A DNA stretch of 64,000 nt from Nectonema munidae (taxonomy: Eukaryota > Nematomorpha > Nectonematoida > Nectonematidae): contig JAUIRK010000105.1 of the NCBI GenBank assembly GCA_030549495.1, positions 496,001-560,000 of the forward strand, written 5' to 3'. Under the pieces are notes generated by a model. The model saw only the letters and a list, made by a program, of their open reading frames with translations. It did not search any database and was not told the origin of the DNA. This document shows, one piece after another, positions 35,839 through 64,000 of the stretch (its first letter is position 1; each line of letters starts with the position of its first letter). A program made the position numbers and the translations under genes.

Positions 35839-37502
35839 AATTTTATTTCTGAAATTTTATTTGCACAAAAGATATTAATAGAGATAAGCAAAGGGATAAT
35901 AAAAAAAACTTTAAAAAATATTTTTTCCTAACTTTAGGTTCAAAAATTCCAAATTTTTTGATCACCGATGTAATTCCTCCATAAGTTTTACCGCACGTTC
36001 ATATTTTGCACTCACATGTCACACTTGTCTCCGCTTCTCTCTTCCTCAACTATATATTATCAACTGTTATCCTCTTTCTCAAGTTGCGTGATCTCTCGTG
36101 CGAATGTTATCGGCTGTAATAAAAATCAGATATAAATGATATAAAACTTTTCACATTTCCTAGTGAAAATAACGCACATAGTTGCCTCCTTTTTAACTAA
36201 ATCGAGTTATATCCTAACACGCCTTCAAAGTATAAAACTTAACAGTTGTTAGCAATATAAGAAGATTTTTGAATATATTGTTGGAACCACCCTATCTTGG
36301 AAAATTATGCGTAATTATATAAAAATCCAAGTTTTAGTGGTGCGAAAATTACGAAAACTCAACATTACTAAAGCAAAATAAATGATTGGAAGTGCATAAC
36401 TCGATTTTTTTATTTTTCTTTTTTTTATTTATTGCTGCTGAGATTGTAAAAAAACTAAAATTCGTTTACATTCACAGAGTTACATTCAGAGATCATAAAA
36501 GACATATTCTTAGCTCAATTAATAGAGCTGGAATGATTTTTACAGGTTTGAATTTTACTTCAAATAAAGGTGCACACTCTTAAAGTTCATAACTTGAGGA
36601 TTCATTTGGTCTATCGCGCGATAAATTTGGTTGAGAAACACGAAAGTTGCCGGCATTAAAAGAATTGACTATTTTAAGTATTGGCAAGTAAAGTAGAGTG
36701 ACAAATGAGGTTGGATATCAATATCAAGAAAGTTAATTGATTACAAATTTACGACTACGAACAAAAATATTTTTTTCTAAAGTCTAGCTAAGATTACTCA
36801 GCATAACATGTATATTCTTGTAAACCTTATTGCTCCCAAGATTTCATGGTCAATCTACAATGAAGCGTATCATACTTAAAGTTTATTACAAGAGGCACAC
36901 TTGTGCCTTGAATAAAGATATATTGTATTTTCACCTTTTTACACATTAACGAGTGATATTTTTAAATTTTTACTTAAATCATTCAATAAAGTGGAGTATG
37001 TCATTTCGGCTTTTCGTCAATTTGTTTTGACAATTAGGCCTTTAATTTATTGAATTAGAGGCGTAATTGTCGAGAACCCGAATTGCCCTCGAATCTAACA
37101 AAGAGTCTATCATTTCGCGACCTTAATTAAAACTGCAAGGCTCTTAGTAGTTCAGCCAAAATTTTTTAAATTATTATTTGTTAAATAATTTGGAAAAATT
37201 TATTTAAAAATTATAATGGAGTCTTTTCTCCTTTTTCAAAAAAATATTTCTCCACTTAAATTTTAGCGTATATAAGAAATTAAACGTCATTTATTTTCTG
37301 CAAATTTTTTGGAAATTTTCAAGTTATAATTTCAAAAGTTTAGTTAGAAAAAATTTAGTTTATAGAATATTTGACAAAATTGAGATAAAACTTTTTTTGG
37401 ATTTTGAACTTTAGAAATTTTGCTCCCGAAGATTCACATAAGAAATTTGAACAGTTTTTAGTTTTGGGATATTTAAAATTTTTATGAGAAATATTATTGT
37501 AA

Positions 37503-37560
37503 ATTTTGGTAGCAGAGATTTTGGTAGAGGAGATTTTGGTAGCGGAGATTTCGGTTAACA
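37503..37560. repeat. 15-bp minisatellite, about 3.5 units
   Basis: Units of the form ATTTTGGTAGCGGAG repeat head to tail, the last one decayed. Confidence 0.75.
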
Positions 37561-37705
37561 GATATTTTGACTCGGTACACTAACAATACGCAAAAAGATA
37601 GGCATAAGCGTGATGGATGTATCAATTTGTATTGATTGTCTGAAATGCTAAAAATGCTGGAGTACAGATGTTGTTTTTTGTATCGATTAACCAGTTATCC
37701 ACCAC

Positions 37706-37723
37706 AGTCGACATATGTCGACT
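37706..37723. other. Perfect 18-bp palindrome
   Basis: AGTCGACATATGTCGACT equals its own reverse complement. No function is assigned. Confidence 0.9.
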
Positions 37724-38280
37724 TTACAAAAATGTGAATCGTCTGCGTTAACTACTCTATGATAAAAATTTCAGTTTTTCTGAAAAACATTAAAAAAAAC
37801 TTTCCGATTATGCTAAGATAATATTTGGTATCGCATTGGTAAACTTTGATTTTTTTCATATTACCCTTCCATCAAATTTTTATGATATTATTTGTGATTC
37901 ATATATGCATCACTGGTCGCAAATGTAATACAAGACAAGCGATGCATATGTGTATCGCTGGTCCAAAAAGGAATGAGAAAAAGTGTTTGCTATTAAGTCA
38001 TCTGTGAAAGCTAATTTAATGACAGGTAAAATATTTTGAGTGAATTAATCGCTAAAAGTTGGTTTATTAAATAAATTAAGACAATATTAACCCAAAAGAT
38101 GTCGAATTTATAATATATTTTCAAGTTTATATATTTGACATTGATTGACGGCTTGATTGCTTTTCATGAAAAATAAATGACAGCATCAGATTCACAATCA
38201 ATTATTTAGTGGGTTCACACAAGATTATGTAAAAATATACAATAGTTTAAGAAAAGGGGGGGGGGGCTAAAATAGCGCCC

Positions 38281-38826
38281 TCACTGAGGAAATGAAAATA
38301 GCCCTTCACGAATAGGGTTAATATAAATATATTTTTTTGCAATTTTAGCTACTTTTAGCGATATTTTAATTAGCTATTTTTATTTTTGAGAGTTGAAAAT
38401 CACTCCCAGCATCTTCCAACAGATATGAAGCTTTTTATTCATAAATAAAGCATAGATGTACAGCGAAATTTCTGTATATTTAGGGAGTGTAGGACTTTTG
38501 CCCAGTTGATAATAATTGTAAAAAATCACTTGTCCAATCATAAAATTATCGTCAGTACACTTTATATCCAAATAACCAAGTCCGATACTACAAACCTTAT
38601 TTATAAACCTACTGACATTTTGCTTCAAATAATTAACGGATCTCACAAGCTAACTGACATCTCAACTCATTTGACAATTATTATTAACTGAACAAATGTC
38701 CTGATTTCGCAAATAGAGTTATCAATATGGATTCCATATCAATGATACCTCCCAAAAATTGTATTTTTAACCAAATAGGGGTCTGAATAGCTGCTGTTTT
38801 AACAGGATAAATAAAAATTAAAAGAG
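38281..38826 (+). repeat. Repeat B, copy 2 (long form)
   Basis: Same ends as copy 1, plus a 283-bp block (38341-38623) flanked by TTTTGC on both sides. The block carries most of an 88-codon minus-strand open frame of no recognised family. Confidence 0.85.
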
Positions 38827-39070
38827 TTAAAGGTCAGCAGTGGAGTTGAAAGATGATTTAAAGCATAATGCGTTGGGGTTAGGCCAAGGGAGCCAGCCTA
38901 AAGTTTCGAGAAACAAACTTAAATAAACAAAACACAACAGTGCCGATTGATTAGCCCAACTAAAATTTTAATGATATGTCCAGCCAGGAATAAAAGAGGA
39001 TTTAAAAAGGAAGCATCAAATATGGGCTTTGCGAATGCGTGTTCAAGATTTGCGTAAAAAGTTTGATTGA

Positions 39071-39587
39071 TTTATTCAAAAATATAAAAATAATGGTAAA
39101 ATAGAAGCACAGAAAAATGAGAGAGAGAGAGAGTGGATGATAATACTGGAAGATGGAAATGGAATGATGCATGTTCACAGTTTTGGGTTGGTGGAAGCAT
39201 TTCGCAAGAAACACTTCAACGTATCACATTTAATGAGTAGCAATAAAAAGATGTTATGGAAATAATACTGCGTTTGTAAATAATACAATATCTTCTTGAA
39301 ACCAGTAACATATGGGGGAATTGGCAAGCATTTACCTTCGATTAAATATTCACCAACATTTTAAAGGTACAATTGGCCTCCGGAAAAGTGAAAGACTGTT
39401 TGAAAGAATTGACGGGATCGGATAGGGTGTGAATCGTAGCCAATGGGATGGCGTACAACGTGAAAGGCTTGAATAAGTAGTATACACATGAAGCGTCATA
39501 ATAGATATATAAGATGCTACAACTAAAGGGAATGCAAATGAATATGGTTGATGATGGTGGGTGTGTGTGTATCTTCCTCAAGGAGAA
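39071..39587 (-). other. Probable 3' UTR of the ZP gene
   Basis: On the minus strand the first clear AATAAA after the stop codon is at 39076-39071; an ATTAAA lies nearer at 39234-39229. Nothing coding was recognised in between. Confidence 0.45.
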
Positions 39588-63078
<23,491 letters not shown>

Positions 63079-63412
63079 CTAAAATAAATAAGATCCACGA
63101 TTTTGAGAAAGTATTGAAAATTTTGCGGTAAATTTTATGACTTTTTAATACATGATCAACCCAAATATAGCTTTGAAAATAATTAAAAAGAAATATCAGT
63201 TCAATTTGACAAATTTTGGGATTAAGTAACGTATATTCGTTTTCAAAAATATCAACTAAAGGTGATGAATTTTCTTTTCATTTTTTTTCAAATTCGTAAA
63301 CTTAATTTGTTATAATTGAAAACCAGATATTCTAAGCACCATGTATTGACTTCAAATCTAATTATCGAAAATAAGCATTCCGCGAACCGGTTGCAATCTT
63401 CTTAAGAGTTAC

Positions 63413-63443
63413 GTTCTTCGAAAGGATCCCACGCTAGACACCA
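63413..63443 (-). CDS. Possible 31-bp ZP microexon, tentative
   Basis: WCLAWDPFEE between an acceptor CTATTACAG and a donor C|GTAAC. Its phase 1 end would join the next exon as Q-A-Q-K. The only support is phase fit and a GC-richer patch; it could be chance or a transposon scrap. Confidence 0.25.
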
Positions 63444-63671
63444 CTGTAATAGGGCGTCGTAGTATGTAAGTTGGGACAAAATTTTAACGAGCTGCTGAAT
63501 TTATGTTTGAAATTTACAGAAACTATTTTATTTACTTGAATAAAAAGAATGAATTAAAAATGCGAAAAACTTTTGTGAGTTTGGCAGTTTTTTTTTGAAA
63601 TATTCTGAAACATCTATCACATCTACATCTTTTTAATAACTGTATACTTTTAATTTTAAACATTTTCTTAT

Positions 63672-63829
63672 AATAAATGTAAAGGAACCGGGAAGTTTTC
63701 ATCGAAAAGGCACAATTACGCGGCTTGTATCGAAATATGAAGAAAGCAGGCTTGATGCGGGATCGAACCCAAGACCTTGAGTTATCGAAACTCAGTATGT
63801 AACGAAAAACTTACTCACGCCTCTCCCCA
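63672..63829 (-). mobile_element. tRNA-derived SINE, copy 2
   Basis: On the minus strand this matches copy 1 at 45876-46028 from the head through AGGTCTTGGGTTCGATCCCG and the CATCAAGCCT body to the TCGATGAAAA segment. It has its own substitutions in the A-box half. Confidence 0.85.
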
Positions 63830-64000
63830 CGTTAATAATTAAAAATGTAGACAAGATATTTTCTCTATTTTTATTATCCACAAAATTACATTTGTTTTAG
63901 TTTCATAAATTTAAAAGAAAAATCGGAAATTTTTTGTATAGAGTTTATAGATCTGATCTAAACCAATAGATCAAAGAATTTGAAATATGAATATTATTCA
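63830..64000. other. Right edge
   Basis: AT-rich, nothing recognised before the window ends. Confidence 0.6.

Larger units (their letters stand above)
34556..39070. other. Intergenic region between convergent eIF3B and ZP genes
   Basis: 4.5 kb with no recognised gene. It holds both members of repeat B, the second TTGCCAACATG repeat, a 15-bp minisatellite and an 18-bp palindrome. Small open frames here show no family features. Confidence 0.6.

Noticed and set aside
38380-38646. 88-codon minus-strand open frame
   Set aside because: No family motif, no promoter or splice context; kept only as part of repeat B.

Overview
The window is nuclear DNA from an animal. It is very AT-rich, its genes are split by GT-AG introns from 62 bp to about 5 kb, and it carries eukaryotic DNA transposons and tRNA-derived SINEs. 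The right-hand gene encodes a zona pellucida (ZP) protein, a metazoan family, with a furin-type site and a C-terminal membrane anchor. Invertebrate is likely and ecdysozoan possible, but I cannot name the phylum; the eIF3B protein is clearly divergent. Few exons form long open frames, so the genes below were assembled by matching splice sites and reading phases.

Layout. (1) 1-2047, minus strand: a broken pogo/Tigger transposase running off the left edge, then one exon of the translation factor subunit eIF3H. The rest of eIF3H was not found here. (2) 2048-5724: 3.7 kb with no recognised gene, between eIF3H and eIF3B, which are transcribed away from each other. (3) 5725-34426, plus strand: a complete eIF3B gene, 15 coding exons, 693 codons. 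Its introns hold a piggyBac remnant, two Tigger remnants, hAT pieces, a 526-bp MITE and repeat pairs. (4) 34556-39070: intergenic, between converging genes, with one member of a duplicated segment pair at each end. (5) 39588-63078 and probably beyond, minus strand: the last 11 coding exons of a ZP-domain type I membrane protein, 743 codons visible plus one split codon. The order is a Ser/Thr/Lys-rich N-terminal part, ZP-N, ZP-C with 12 cysteines in all, a KKRRKRR cleavage site, a transmembrane helix and a basic tail. Its introns hold a 53-bp minisatellite, a partial duplication that copies part of one of its own exons, several MITEs, a Tc1-like remnant, a SINE and a 243-bp TG microsatellite. 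(6) 63444-64000: a second SINE copy, inverted relative to the first.

Two subunits of the same translation initiation complex sit head to head. The ZP gene is unrelated in function and converges on eIF3B. I saw no rRNA, ordinary tRNA, CRISPR array, retrovirus or LTR element. I found no convincing new molecular system. The best leads are the eIF3H/eIF3B pair, the exon copy inside the ZP gene, and a MITE with a paralogous empty site.
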